Source: Pyrenula massariospora (lineage: Eukaryota; Ascomycota; Eurotiomycetes; Pyrenulales; Pyrenulaceae). Taken from it: a stretch of 64,000 nucleotides of DNA. The number at the start of each line of letters is the position of its first letter. Within the stretch, counting starts at the first letter, position 1. The position numbers were made by a program, and so were the translations under genes. Below the pieces are notes generated by a model, which was not told the DNA's origin, made no database searches, and worked only from the letters and a program-made list of their open reading frames with translations. Location: NCBI GenBank assembly GCA_021030905.1, contig JAGFMI010000008.1, positions 1,364,001-1,428,000 on the forward strand, read 5' to 3'. Below, one piece after another: positions 1-11,804 of the stretch.

Positions 1-1245
1 ATCTGGTCAAAAGAATTTCCCGGTAGTGGAGTATATGCTTGAATTAGTGAGGGCTGAAGTGCAGCAGGGAAGGTTTGTTCGATGAAGCCAGTGGTGTTCG
101 GTAAATTACCAGCAAGCTCGAGAATAAAGATCCGCCCTTCCTGTCCGTTGGATCCAATGAAGATCGGAACCTTTGCAATATTGCCCGCGGCTCTTTTGGC
201 GAGGAGAGTGGCGCCGGTTGCTAGCTGCGTGACGTTGTCGGTGACTGGGCTGAAACTCCACGAATTCTGCTCTTCAAGGCTCTTGATTGTTGTTGCTGGC
301 ACAGCTCGTACGCAGGTAAGCTGACTGGGAGCTGTTGAACAATTGACCGCAGCTACAAGTGCTTGCCACGACAAGGGTCCAACGTTGTTTGCCATTGGGC
401 TAACCGTCGCTTGCCCACTCTCAAGGATCGCGCCACGAAATGGAGTATTCGGTGGCGGTGTTGTCACCAAGCGGTCTACAGAAGCAGCACCAGACGATTC
501 GCCAAAGATAGTAACTTTATTTGGATCACCACCGAAGGAAGCAATATTGCGTTGAACCCAGTCGAGAGCCAAACGTTGATCGAGGAATCCCGCATTCTGA
601 GAAGTCAAAGGAAGTTCTGGGGAGTTTGAGAATCCAAAAGCGTTGGTCCTATAGTTCGTTGAAACGACAATTACCTCCTGGTTGGCCGCAAAGCTCGAAC
701 CGTCGTATGTCGGTTGGCCCGCATTCCCAAATTGTAGAGCTCCGCCATAAATCCAAAACATGACCGTCTTGTCTGGCGTAGGTGTATCAGGCACGAACAC
801 ATTGAGATATAGGCAATCTTCACTCTCGACAGGTGGTGGGTTGCTGAACACATTGATTGTGAACTGTCTAGCTGTCGCGTCACCTATAACAAGGTTGCTC
901 AGCAATCCGAACCCATTTTCGAAATATTCTCTTAAGCCTACCATTGAATTGTTGAATACATGAATCACTAAATGCGGTGGCCTGGATAGGAGTGGAAACG
1001 GGAGTGGCTGGTTGAGGTGGGGAGAATCGCTCCGGAGGTGACACAGCGAAGGGTATTCCTAAGAACTGCTTGACACCATTTTTTCCGCCCGGGACAGACG
1101 ATACTTTTCCAACCACTGTTCCGATATCGATTGTTGCTGTTGGAGCATTAGACTGGCTGTATGCCTTTCTTGTTACGGCAAGTAAGAAAGCCACGCATGC
1201 AGGCACAAATTTTATTCTGAAGGGCAACATTTTGGACACAACCAT
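1..1245 (-). CDS. Type-B carboxylesterase/lipase, secreted (3' part missing)
   Basis: Two exons are visible, 942-1245 and 1-883, joined across a 58-nt GT-AG intron (884-941); the gene continues past the left edge. The first ATG in frame is at 1245; a second at 1230 gives an N-terminus more typical of a secretion signal (basic start, then a hydrophobic run ending near AYSQS). The mature part shows the family landmarks: an early Gly-Thr-Val-x-Gly-Lys strand, SEDCLYLNVF, the oxyanion-hole region FWIYGGALQFG, and the nucleophile elbow GESSGA. The catalytic acid is probably near the cut end and the His is not included. Family members hydrolyse carboxylic esters or lipids outside the cell; the substrate cannot be told from sequence. 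Confidence 0.88.
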
Positions 1246-2475
1246 GTCGAAACGCACGTTAGGCAGCGGAGATTCAGAGGGCAGCAGGATAGAGGAGGCT
1301 TCCTCAAACTTGAGTCTCTGAAGTATAAGAAAGCCATTGTGTATGACATAGGTTTATAGTACTCCGCGTTAGTGAGCGCGGGACAAGAAACGGATGACGC
1401 CTGCTGGTAGATCTCGCGATGTCGCTTTGCGTAACGGGGGTTGCGGAACAATCAAGCTAGATGACCTAGCGGAAAAAGACGTAGGAAGGTTTTGGCCAAC
1501 AGGGCGATGAATTCAGCCGAGGCTTGGTGAGCGGAGGTGCAAACGAAGGAGAAGCCTGGAAGATTAAGATGGGAAATCCGCAATATACCATCCAGGTACC
1601 TGCTCCGAACTTTCCGAGCGGCCGCCTGCCAATCATCTTTCTTCGGCGCCAAGCTGGACCGCGTTTCCGAGGTCAACCATCACCCGCCCCCCGCATCTCT
1701 ATCCCAACTCGCGTGCACCATCTGAAAGTAACAAGATAGAAAGCCAAGATGACAAGCATCGACACTTCAATTAGTCGAGACGAGCTTAGTTGCGGACGAA
1801 GAATGACAAATCGTCAAAGACCGGACTCGCAAATCGCGACCGCTAGAATCTTTTGCTGATAGTCGACGACTATCATAGCCAATGCTGAAAGCTTTCTAGG
1901 GCAGAAGGGCATAGATGGCAGCTCTTTCGCACAAGTAGGCACGTGATCGGATGTGCCGCCTGCCTGACGTGTTTTCGGCCAGCTCTACAAAGGAGACACG
2001 AGGCTGGATGCATTGGCGCCAGTCCAGCGTATATTAGATGCGCCACGACTTCTGACATCTAGGCTCGACAGCATGCGTGTTCAACCCCTTTGGTTTCCTG
2101 CGGAACTTAGCATTGACAACACTTCATGAGACATAGTTGAGGGTTTCAACATGGCTGATGAGGTATAGATCTTCTTCGTGAGAGACACAAGCGCCTACTC
2201 TTGGCCGAGCCACGTAACGGAATATCGAAGACGACAAGGTATCTGAGCGGACCAAGCTGGATATTCGCCCGCGTATGGATATCGTCGTAATATAATGTTT
2301 GTGCTTAGCCGTGCAACAGAGGGGGCTTCCTTTCAATCAATTCACTGGCAGCAGAAGCTCTCTTATCATCGTGGATTTAAGACCTCAAAGCTTTCGGGGA
2401 AAGTACGAAGAGTGAAGTGCTGCTCTGAGAATAAAGGCCAGCCGATGGTGAGCACAAGATCTCGAGTACTCCTGG
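1246..2475. other. Gene-poor interval
   Basis: About 1.2 kb between the carboxylesterase start and the 3' end of the DUF202 gene. Only short frames without recognisable domains are seen. It contains one copy of the inverted-repeat element family (1997-2069). Confidence 0.6.
1997..2069. repeat. Inverted-repeat element, copy 1 (MITE-like)
   Basis: The right end reads ATGCGCCACGACTTCTGACA followed by TCTAGGCTCGA. The left end keeps GAGGCTGGATG and GGCGCC, which is the reverse complement with an internal deletion. The ends match the other copies near 36.5, 42.0, 43.6 and 52.5 kb; the interiors do not. Confidence 0.55.
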
Positions 2476-3120
2476 TTAGGCTTTCCTTGCTGCAGCAGAC
2501 TCGGCACCCAGAAATATGATACAAGCCACAATGATAGCACTTGCCACCACTGTGAAGAGTATCTGGGTCTTCAACCCACTTTGTACGAGAGCAGCTTTCC
2601 GAGCATATTTCTCCACCGTTCGAACGTAATTGGCAAAGCCGCTGGCAAGGCACATCAGGGCCAGAATCCAGAACACCAAACCTAGCGGAAAAGCCAGGCG
2701 ACGTTCAAGATCTGTAGGCTGACTCTTCAGGTGAAAAGAAATTAGGATCGCAACGCTGACCACGGCAAGGTAGATGGCGAGGCGCATCCATGAGAGAAAA
2801 GTGCGTTCATTGGCACAATGATCTCGAGCATCGGAGGAAGTATTGGGGAACAAGAGCGGACCCAGGAGCGGGCGGGAGAGGATCGGGTGCGTCTCAGCGT
2901 CATGTCTGTAGGTGTCAGCACAGGCTGCTCAGAAAGAAGGATGGAGGTCGGGAAGGTCTCGAGAAGCAAAGTCGGGCTGGCATGGAGAGGTAGGAAGACA
3001 TGAAATGCAGCCGTACTCGTTGATCGTAGCGGGCGCGAAGCTGATCAGACCGTATTTCGACTTGAGGGGATGGGCGGTGTTGCCCCGCCCGTTGACTGCT
3101 GGAGTGTGTGCTTGAGCCAT
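2476..3120 (-). CDS. DUF202 (YidH-like) small membrane protein
   Basis: Two exons, 3017-3120 and 2476-2905, joined over a 111-nt intron (donor GTACGG, acceptor CTACAG); total 534 nt, 177 residues. The ATG at 3120 begins MAQAHTPAVNG. The C-terminal half carries the DUF202 signature DHCANERTFLSWMRLA and three hydrophobic helices. In fungi this domain is also found at the C-terminus of vacuolar polyphosphate (VTC) subunits; stand-alone proteins like this one have no firm function. An intracellular membrane location is inferred only from the helices. It is transcribed away from the MATE gene, with a shared upstream region of about 560 bp. Confidence 0.82.
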
Positions 3121-3684
3121 CTTGGTCAATACCGCTGCAGCTCCCTACATAGTCGTTGAGGTCACCAAGATCCTGAATCGTAGCGGAAGAGAGAAGAGGA
3201 CGGCGATGGGTGTGGTGCGATGGGCATTAAAAGGCGCCCAGCGGCTGCAGGCGCCGGGCGAATCCGGGAGAGAGACGGGCAGAAGCCGAGATCTGGATCG
3301 GCAGTAGCGCGACGATCGGCTTAAACTCTTTCCAGCCTGCCGGGCCCCGATAAGGTGATCTGCAGCGAGGCTCCCCCAAGTCAATTCGATCCATGATGTC
3401 GAGATAGCGCGAGACCGCTTGTTTGTTCGCATCTGGGGGAGTGTGGTGGGTGTGAGAAAAGACTTGAAGCTGGGAATCATTGCAATGTACCGTTACCCAG
3501 CTCTTCACGCCATCCTTCCTCTTCGTATTTGCTCTTAGTCATTGATTCTGGGTCCGCCCGGAAACTTTGCTTGCTTCTCCCCCTTCGATAACAGGCGCGG
3601 CAAATCTTTCATACCTGCAGCTTCATTCGTCGTTCTCAGTTCATTCTCGTCCTACACCCTCTCGATTGGAGCTTTAGGCCTATC
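3121..3684. promoter_or_regulatory. Divergent promoter region, DUF202 / MATE genes
   Basis: 564 bp between two divergent ATGs. The part just before the MATE start is pyrimidine rich (for example around 3570-3660), as is common for fungal core promoters. No coding frame in it looks real. Confidence 0.5.
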
Positions 3685-5792
3685 ATGGCCTCTCATGATC
3701 CCCACAACATCGCTGGGACCGGCCTTAGCCGCCTCGCCTCTCTTGGTCAGTCTTTTCCCGACCCTGGCCCTATCGCCGAAGAATCCATAGCTCGAGACCT
3801 GGAAGAAGCATCGGACGACGATGATTCCGCTTTAGATTCCTCTGGAGACGAACGGGAGGTGTCGACCCTTTGGTCATCGACCTCCGCACCAGCAAACAAT
3901 ATGTCTTATATCGGCTCCTACCGCCGACCAAGTTTTACCCTGGCCGGCACACGTGGCGCTCTTCTCACTCATAAGGCATCTCATCCGGACAAACTTAGTA
4001 GACGAGAACGTGAAACAGCTCTGGCGGAAGAACGAAGCTTACTCCGTGACAACAACATCATCCGGCCAAAGCATCCTCAGATTTCCGAAGAATCCGACGG
4101 AGATGGCGCCGGCCATCGGTCCAAACACCTGAGGATTCCTGTTCACATCGATGGACTGGACAAAAAGCCCACAGATGAGGAGGAGGCTGTCACAGCTCCG
4201 GCTAGGAATGGAGGAGGTCCTTCCGAATCCACTCCGCTCCTTGGTGACCCTGAACTCCCATACGGTGGGCTTGACCCGGCGACTATCAATACGAAATGGG
4301 AGGCGGCGGTGGCCGCTGGCATGATTCAGACGACCTGGCAGAGAGAAGCAAAGGTCCTTGCAAGCTATTCTGCTCCATTGATGGTCACGTTCTTGCTGCA
4401 ATACTCCCTTACGGTCGCCTCAATATTCACTCTTGGCCACGTCGGCCCTTCCGAGTTAGGAGCTGTCTCGATAGCCTCAATGACTGCGAATATCACTGGC
4501 TATGCTGTCTATCAAGGTATTATGTTTCCCCTCTTCAGCCTTTCTCGTAACGTTAATTGCCCCGCAGGTTTGGCAACTAGCTTGGATACATTGTGTGCTC
4601 AGGCCTACGGATCAGGAAGGAAAAAGTTGGTCGGTCTGCAAATGCAGAGGATGATCTACTTTCTGTGGTTACTCACCATACCCATTGGAATCATGTGGCT
4701 TTTGGCGGACAAGATCTTGATGAGAATAGTGCCTGAGCCCGCGGTGGCGAACTTAGCAGGTCTTTACCTCAAGGTTGTCCTTGCAGGCGCCCCTGCCTAT
4801 GCCTGCTTCGAGGCCGGCAAGCGATTTGTGCAAGCACAAGGTCTGTTCTCTGCAGCGCTCTACGTATTGCTTATCTGCGCTCCTCTGAATGCCTTTCTAA
4901 ATTGGTTTTTCGTTTGGGTAAGTCCCAGCTACTCCACTGCTACTAGGAAATTTATGGCCTGGGATCTGTTGACTGACAGACACAGCGTCTCAACATGGGC
5001 TTCATTGGCGCACCAATTGCAGTCCTCATTGTCCAAAATCTTCTCCCCGTGCTGCTATTCCTCTACGTCTACTTCATCGGAGGTCGCGGCTGCTGGAACG
5101 GATTCACCCGCCACGCCTTCAGCAACTGGATGCCAATGATCAAGCTCGCAGTACCTGGTCTCATGATGGTTGAAGCTGAAGTCCTCGCTTTTGAAATCTT
5201 GACATTCGCCTCTTCTTACTTCGGCGTCAACGTCCTGGCTGCTCAAGGCGTTCTTGCAACCATCACCAACATCTCCTTCCAGATCCCTTTCACACTATCC
5301 ATCGCAACCAGTACCCGTGTCGCCAACCTCATTGGCGCCACCCTCGCGGACGCAGCGAAGATCACCGCAAAGTCCAGCATCTGCGCAGCCGTATTTGTTG
5401 GGTTCTTTAACTTGGCTCTCCTCTCTGCCTTAAGAAATTACATTCCACGGCTCTTCACCGATGACGAGGAAGTCATGCACGTCGTGAGCTCCGTCTTGCC
5501 CCTCTGTGCCGCTTTCCAGCTCTTTGACGCGCTGGCCGCCAACTGCAATGGTATGTTACGCGGCTTGGGTCGCCAAGAGATTGGCGGCTATGTACAACTG
5601 TTCTGCTATTATGTTATTGCAATGCCCATCAGCCTTGGGACTGCGTTTGGCCTCGGATGGGGAGTTTGGGGTTTGTGGGCGGGAGTCGCGTTAGCGCTTG
5701 GATTGGTTTTCGCTATCGAGGCTGCCTTTCTGGCCAAGGCTGATTGGGAGAGGAGTGTGGAGGATGCGAGACGGCGGAACGAGGGTGCGTGA
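3685..5792 (+). CDS. MATE family multidrug/toxin efflux transporter
   Basis: Three exons, 3685-4516, 4568-4917 and 4986-5792, give 662 residues. The first intron is 51 nt and open in frame, so a gene finder may read through it; removing it restores the continuous helix YAVYQGLATSLDTL. The first ~220 residues are hydrophilic and acidic, as in fungal MATE proteins. The membrane part has two MatE repeats of six helices, with the family motif CAQAYGSG after the second helix and AQGVLATITN in the second half. MATE proteins export organic cations in exchange for H+ or Na+, usually at the plasma or vacuolar membrane. The substrate is unknown. The nearest known relative type is yeast Erc1. Confidence 0.93.
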
Positions 5793-6045
5793 TAATGTGA
5801 TTGTACAGTACAAACATTCAAGCTAGATAGACTTTTTTATTCGACTCTTAGCAGGCACCTTGGTTTGGTTTTGGTAAATTAGATAGATTGTTTAGAAGGA
5901 TAAAGGCTCTTTGGCATAACTGGAGATATAAATATTTTATGGACAGAGCAATTTAGTATGACTCTCCTGCGTCACACGGCGTTCGCGCCATCCCAGGTCA
6001 TCGGTTACTTCCACTTTATATCTTCTCTGGATTTTTCGAATTTGC

Positions 6046-8427
6046 TCACGCGATATTGAACTCCGCTGCTCCAGCCGTATGCTCTAAAATCTTTCGCCGC
6101 ATTTTCGCTCTTGCATCGCCCATGTCGGTAGCTGGTCCCCTCTCCAATTGCGTAGTTCTAGTTTCAACGTTTGCATTTTCACGCTGATCCTTCTTCAATT
6201 CGCTGTTTTGCACTTTTTCCCCTTGATGTTTACCTGACTTTTGATTTCTCATTCCCTGAACATTGACATTGCTTGGCTTATCTCTTAGACCAAAGCTTTT
6301 CGCTAGATGCCCTAGATGAAGATCTTTAATGTTGAAACACTTCCTTTCGCTTGCCACATGCGTAGCATAAGCGCGGACGTGACTTTGGAAAGCGCATTTC
6401 GCTAGGGTTGAGAGCTGGACTGAGGACTGAATTAGGCGCTCGACTTCGAGTTGGAATTCCGTGGCAATTTTCTCAAAATTTGAGCTGGTCATAATTTTAT
6501 TCTTGCCAGACGAAGATATTGTGGTGGTAGTAAAGCCACGTTTTAAGATGTCATTTACTGGTACATGGCTGAGCAAGGGAGACGTGTCTGCATTGGCTTG
6601 ATAGCTTTGGCGGAGTAGCTCGACGTAGTTTTCCTCCGGGCCAGGAAGTAGAAAGACCAAAGCTCGACCTTCACGTCCTAATCGCGCAGTCCGGCCGATG
6701 CGGTGAAGGTGATCGTCACTATTAAAAGCAGGGTCGTATTCAACAACAAGGTCAAGATTGGGTAGATCAAGACCACGAGAGGCTACGTCTGTAGCTAGTA
6801 GGAGCGACGTTGCCTTTGAGTTGGAAAATTCTCGTACGATGGACGAACGTGTTTGCTGTGGTAGCGAACCGTGAAGCTTGTAAACGTTGATAGCGTTAGA
6901 AGAGCTGGAAAATATAGGCGCTGAGCTGACCGAGGAGCTTTGATTGTGTCTTCTAGATCTGTCAGTATCCGCAGTCTCGGAAGTGGATGAAGAAAAGTTG
7001 TGGGCGAACAAGTCAAAATGAAATTCGACGCTATCAGCACAGGAAAGAAAGACAATAGATTTCATGACCGATCCCTTGCGCGCGAAAGCTCGCTTGAGAA
7101 AGGCAGTGAGAGTAACAAGGCGCAGTTTGGCGGGAACAACGGCGTAAGATTGCTTCAATTGCGCGGGAGCTGAAAATTTGGCTAGTTTCTCGGAACCTTT
7201 CCCTTCATCCACATTTTCCTTTGATTCTTCGGCATCAGTTCTAATCAGAACTGCATCTTTTAGACTGATATCACCTAATCGCTGTACACTCATTTTCATT
7301 GTAGCGGAGCAAAGGATTGTTGTTCTCTTTGGAGGAAGGCCAGCAATGGGACTGTCCGATTTCATGACTGCATCGAGCCTTTGAACGATCTTTTGAATCT
7401 GCTCTTCAAATCCAAGATCCATGAGTCGATCACCTTCGTCCAGGACGAGCCATCTCACAGCGCTAACGTCAAAGACCTTTGTATTTTCCAAGTGGTCAGA
7501 TAGGCGGCCTGGAGTAGCGACCAATATGTTGACACCCTTCCTGAGTCTTGCCTTTTCCGACTTTTTCTTCTCTCCACCAATGACAGTCCCAGCCACAAGC
7601 CAGTGCGCACATCCTAGCAATCGCTCCAGAGCGACCGATATTTGTTTGCAGAGCTCCCTTGTTGGTGCCAATATTATTGCAAGCAGGCCAGACGCACGAC
7701 TAAGCCCACTAAGAGCACTTGATACAGATTTTCTCGGCTTGTTCTGCACTGAGATGGCAATGAGCTTTTGTACAACAGGCAGCAAGTATGCCAAAGTCTT
7801 CCCTGACCCAGTCTCCGACTGTATGAACGAGTCCGTATCCTCTCTCAGGAGCCGTGGAATGCAAGATTTCTGTATTCCAGTAGGATTCTTGACCTGCATT
7901 TTGTTGAGAAGATGAGCGGCAATAGATGGCATGAGGCCAAGCGAAGTGAAGGAGTCGATGCCGTCCGGGAGGGGTGCATTGGATGGTTGCGCATTTTCGT
8001 AACGTTCCTCTTCCCGCTCGCCGTTTGCAGGAATCGAAGGACGTGGATTGTATGTGAAGAGCGACGAGATGACCTCTGTACCTCTTGGATGCGAAACATG
8101 GCCTCCCGGACGTGCGGGCGGGTGCTTCAGCGAGTCCTGGTCAGTAGGATTTGACTTTGGCTGAAAGTCCCCGTTTTGCTTCAATCTTTTCTTCGGTCGA
8201 GGGTCAAATAACTCGTGAGAGAAAGAGTTCCTGTCAATCGGTCTCGGTGAAGGGCTAGAGGCTAGCTTAGAACTAGTCGTCGGATCCTTACCATTGCTAC
8301 GTTTGCGAGGAGCAGCCTTCTTCTTTGCAGCTAAGCGGTCTTTCCATGACCCGCCTCGGAACTTTGGCTGGGTGATCGATGAGGGTCCAATATCGGCAAA
8401 GTTAAGAAGCATGCCATCCTCGGCCAT
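6046..8427 (-). CDS. DBP7: ATP-dependent RNA helicase Dbp7 (DDX31 type)
   Basis: One exon, 793 residues, ATG at 8427. Helicase motifs run in order: Q-motif region FTSLGLMPSIAAHLL (160-174), Walker A SETGSGKT (204-211), PTREL (255-259), TPGRL (305-309), motif II DEGD (330-333), SAT (374-376), TDVASRGLD (546-554) and HRIGRTARLGR (575-585). Motif II reads DEGD rather than DEAD, which I recall as usual for the Dbp7 group. The N-terminal 150 residues are basic and low in complexity. Yeast Dbp7 is a nucleolar helicase needed for early 60S ribosomal subunit assembly. A 221-bp gap separates it from the divergent pantothenate synthetase gene. Confidence 0.96.
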   Translation of the reverse strand: MAEDGMLLNFADIGPSSITQPKFRGGSWKDRLAAKKKAAPRKRSNGKDPTTSSKLASSPSPRPIDRNSFSHELFDPRPKKRLKQNGDFQPKSNPTDQDSLKHPPARPGGHVSHPRGTEVISSLFTYNPRPSIPANGEREEERYENAQPSNAPLPDGIDSFTSLGLMPSIAAHLLNKMQVKNPTGIQKSCIPRLLREDTDSFIQSETGSGKTLAYLLPVVQKLIAISVQNKPRKSVSSALSGLSRASGLLAIILAPTRELCKQISVALERLLGCAHWLVAGTVIGGEKKKSEKARLRKGVNILVATPGRLSDHLENTKVFDVSAVRWLVLDEGDRLMDLGFEEQIQKIVQRLDAVMKSDSPIAGLPPKRTTILCSATMKMSVQRLGDISLKDAVLIRTDAEESKENVDEGKGSEKLAKFSAPAQLKQSYAVVPAKLRLVTLTAFLKRAFARKGSVMKSIVFLSCADSVEFHFDLFAHNFSSSTSETADTDRSRRHNQSSSVSSAPIFSSSSNAINVYKLHGSLPQQTRSSIVREFSNSKATSLLLATDVASRGLDLPNLDLVVEYDPAFNSDDHLHRIGRTARLGREGRALVFLLPGPEENYVELLRQSYQANADTSPLLSHVPVNDILKRGFTTTTISSSGKNKIMTSSNFEKIATEFQLEVERLIQSSVQLSTLAKCAFQSHVRAYATHVASERKCFNIKDLHLGHLAKSFGLRDKPSNVNVQGMRNQKSGKHQGEKVQNSELKKDQRENANVETRTTQLERGPATDMGDARAKMRRKILEHTAGAAEFNIA

Positions 8428-8648
8428 ACCTTCTGAAGAGCGTTGGCAAAGGCCGACTCATGGCTTGCGACCGGCAGGAAATTTCGCTGTTGATGGCAGA
8501 ATTGATGTGGGGCAGTTTGCGGAGTTTGATCCTCCACTCCGATTGGGCGGGAAGCGTAGGATCATGTTGAAGCTTGGGACAAAGTGCACGCAGCAGAAGT
8601 CATCACACCTCGTTTGGTTGCGAATCTTAGCAAGCTGACTAACAATGA
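8428..8648. promoter_or_regulatory. Compact bidirectional promoter, DBP7 / pantothenate synthetase
   Basis: Only 221 bp separate two divergent start codons, so both genes must draw promoters and 5' leaders from the same short stretch. Out-of-frame ATG codons precede the pantothenate synthetase start; one at 8645 overlaps it. Confidence 0.55.
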
Positions 8649-9914
8649 ATGTCCATTGCCAAACGAGTGTTCAAAGCGAGGTCTGGGCAGGCCCTTTTTG
8701 TTCTCGGCCAGGGAACACTGCCTTTCTACGCGACGACGGCTGATCGGATGCCTCCACTTACCCAGCCGTTTCCTGCTCTTCAGCTTCATGAGAGACTGAT
8801 AGGACAATGTCTACCTCTGTCAGCCAGATTTGTGGCTCACTCACCGAGCAAGATTCGATCGACTGCCTCGACTCCCAGTAATGACCCCCACGCTTCCGCC
8901 AACTCGTTTCGAATTTTGCACGATGTTACGCCTCTCCGTGCATATCGCAAGGAAATCGCTTCTCAAGGTCGAAGCGTTGGCCTGGTACCCACAATGGGTG
9001 CACTGCACGATGGACATTTGTCTCTTATCCGAGCCGCAGCCGTGGAGAACACTGATGTTTTCGTATCAATCTTTGTCAATCCGACGCAGTTCGGCCCCAC
9101 CGAAGACCTCTCCACCTACCCAAGGACATGGGACAAGGATTTGAGAACATTGGAGGATCTGAACAGGAAGCTAGGCTTCCTCAACACGACTGGCAAGATC
9201 TCCTTGATCTTTAATCCAAGTGCCGGCACCATGTATCCAACTCTTCCTCCCACAGGTGCTGTCGATGGAGATGGCTCCTTTGTGTCGATCACACCACTCG
9301 CTAGGAAACTTGAGGGTGGATCCCGGCCAACATTCTTTCGTGGCGTTGCGACAGTATGCATGAAGCTCTTCAATATCTTCCAGCCAGACAGAGTATATTT
9401 TGGTCAAAAAGACGTCCAGCAAAGCGTTCTTATTGGGCGGATGGTAAAGGACTTCCACATTGCGACAGACGTTAGGGTTGTTCCAATATCACGAGAATCG
9501 GACGGGCTCGCTATGAGCAGCCGCAATGTGTATCTCGGGCATAGGAGACGGATTGTTGCGCCCGTCTTGAGTAGGGCTTTGATGGCGGCAGAGGACCTCT
9601 ATCAAAGCAGGGTCTTTTCTGCGCGGCAGCTTGTCACTACAGCAAGAGAGACCCTATATGAAGAGCTTAACCGACAGAAAGCCCTCAAGCCGTCTGCAAG
9701 AGCGTTGTTTGACATTGATTATGTTTCCTTGACGGATGTGGTCGAAATGGATCCTGTGAATGGTGACATTGACCAATCAAAAGGAGCTGTCCTAAGCATG
9801 GCCGTGAAGATGCTGCCTGTCGAGATGCCCATGGATGAAGATGAACGGAGCCAAAAGCCTGTTCGACTCATTGACAATGTGATTTTTAGCTCCAACCCCC
9901 GAGATATAGAATAA
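8649..9914 (+). CDS. PAN6: Pantothenate synthetase (pantoate-beta-alanine ligase)
   Basis: One exon, 421 residues. It joins pantoate and beta-alanine with ATP to make pantothenate, the precursor of coenzyme A. The ATP-binding motif PTMGALHDGH lies at residues 114-123, followed by IFVNPTQFGP (141-150); a later block has VYFGQKDVQQ and the KMSKS-like SDGLAMSSRN. The enzyme core begins near residue 86, so the first ~85 residues are extra relative to bacterial PanC; they are Ser/Arg rich and could be a mitochondrial targeting region. An internal ATG at residue 34 is an alternative start. The gene is divergent from DBP7. Confidence 0.95.
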   Translation: MSIAKRVFKARSGQALFVLGQGTLPFYATTADRMPPLTQPFPALQLHERLIGQCLPLSARFVAHSPSKIRSTASTPSNDPHASANSFRILHDVTPLRAYRKEIASQGRSVGLVPTMGALHDGHLSLIRAAAVENTDVFVSIFVNPTQFGPTEDLSTYPRTWDKDLRTLEDLNRKLGFLNTTGKISLIFNPSAGTMYPTLPPTGAVDGDGSFVSITPLARKLEGGSRPTFFRGVATVCMKLFNIFQPDRVYFGQKDVQQSVLIGRMVKDFHIATDVRVVPISRESDGLAMSSRNVYLGHRRRIVAPVLSRALMAAEDLYQSRVFSARQLVTTARETLYEELNRQKALKPSARALFDIDYVSLTDVVEMDPVNGDIDQSKGAVLSMAVKMLPVEMPMDEDERSQKPVRLIDNVIFSSNPRDIE

Positions 9915-9985
9915 GCATCCTTAATTGGTAGTTTGGCAAATCGGATTTCTGCTGTAGTGTTTGCTTGGGCGTTGATGAGTCCGTT

Positions 9986-11327
9986 TTAATAGATATTCCA
10001 CATTGAGATTTTACCGTCCTTACCCCCAGCAGCCAACCAATGCGTTTCCTTTGCCTTTGTTGTTCGCGCATTTCTAATCTTCTCGAGAGATGATTCTCCT
10101 GCAGGGGCCTGGAGCTCATTGGTTGTGCTGCGTGGATGTGGCTGGTTTTCAGTTTGAAGCCTCCCTAGATGCTCTTCGATTTCAGAGTGAATGTCACCAA
10201 ATGCCACCGTATAGCATCCCTCTTTATGCCACTTCAGCACGGCCAACTCCTTCATTGTCTTTGCTGAGTAGACCCTGTTCTTGGCGTCCCAGCCAGCAGT
10301 GGCAAAGATCTTACCGTCCGAGCGAATTTGCAATCCTTGCTGTCCTGCGTGCTTCGTATTCGTAATCTTCAATGGCGTCGAGACCACTGAGGAGGTGGGA
10401 ATAGGATGCTTAGCCAGGACAGCGTCAGCAGAGCACGTGAGGTAAAAGTCATGAGAAGGGGAGATGCTGAGTGATAGAAGAGGCTGTGCGTGGGACTGAT
10501 GTATGTACGTTCTCGACCATTTCCAGGGTTGGCTACCATCTAGTATTGGTTCGCTGACATGTACCATTGTATGCCCGGATTCGTAGCCTGAAACAAGTAT
10601 AAAATTACCAGAGGCGGTGAAAAAAGGAGCAACTGCCATTACCATCCCTGTGTTCGTTGCTTTATCGCTTCTGAGTGTGGCAAGACGTTTCTCAGCAGGC
10701 AGTAGAAATATGTCGACGCCTCCAGAGTCGAGAGCATTCGGGGCCGTAATTAAGATAGGATCTTGGTAAGACTGTTCTTGAGACTTGAGTCCCTGGGAAC
10801 CACTCAGCTCAGATGGATCCTCTGAAGTTGTACTCGCACCCAATGAGATTGGAACACTGCACACGCCAAAAGCGCAAAAGTTGAGTGAATTCACTGGCAT
10901 AGAATGCAAAAGCCACGGTTCCCTTTCCAGCCCCTGAGTGCGAATTTCGGTGGGCAATCGTTGATCAAGGCTCTCAATATCGTCATCTCGAAATTGCCAA
11001 ACCCTGAGAATATGGTCCCTTCCGTGGCTGTTGAGAAATAGTAAATTAGCACCGCTAACGCTCATGGTCTTGGATAGCATACGTAACTATTCGGTCTCTA
11101 TTCCATTCTCGTGCGTTCAGAATTCCTCCCTCATGCGCTTTCCACACTGCTACAGGACGCTTGGAAACGGTGCTCCAGATTATCACCCAACCGTCCGCAT
11201 CCCCAGAGATGAGAAAAATATTCTCGCGAAAGAAGTGAAGCGTGTGGATTGTGGTCGTGTGTCCACGCAGGATGTATGAAGGCGTAGCGAGAGGTTGCGT
11301 TCCATCCGTAGTCGAGGCAGTGGCCAT
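9986..11327 (-). CDS. ASA1: WD40 protein, ASTRA complex subunit Asa1
   Basis: Two exons, 11083-11327 and 9986-11027, with a 55-nt intron that has a CTAAT branch site; 428 residues. The join restores the repeat end IVTHGRDHILRVWQF. WD40-type blades begin with LRGHTTTIHTLHFF, and each has the GH...W(I/V/Q) pattern; the last ends in GGKDGKISMWNIY, the usual Asa1 C-terminus. Asa1 is a fungal subunit of the ASTRA assembly, which contains Tra1 and the Tti/Tel2 chaperones; it is thought to help stability of large PI3K-like kinases. The assignment rests on overall pattern and length, and another WD40 protein cannot be excluded. Confidence 0.82.
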
Positions 11328-11804
11328 GAATACACTTTACATCGTCAAAGGTGTTTTTGAAGGACGAGACCGTGAAGTGACCGATAGGAAGCTGTATTCA
11401 AGTTTCACTGGATATTCTGCGGTCCAGCATAGTCTGCTATCGATGTATCTACAGGAGTTCAGCCTTGAATCAAGCTACTGAGGAGTTGTCGAAAATCGAT
11501 CTTGAGAAACATGATCGTTTAAGATCAAAACACGATAATTAAGGTATTCAATTAATCCTATGGGTGTCAAAAAAAAACAAAAAGAGACGCCCACGGTTCA
11601 AGTCGAAAAGTGTACCATTCGTAAACCAGCACGGGCAATTCTCGGCTTTTGACACCACCGTAACTCATGTTTATAAATCTTCGTAGTAAGCCCAGGAATA
11701 GCATCAACCGGAAAGTTGTCCATGGAGCTCACTGATAATCCGCGTCAATCGTAGCAGCTCCAAGAATACTAATCCACATAGCAAACCTCTACTTCATTGA
11801 TTTT
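11328..11804. other. Intergenic, ASA1 5' side / lyase 3' side
   Basis: 477 bp with an A-rich run near 11570 and no convincing coding frame. It should hold the ASA1 promoter. Confidence 0.4.
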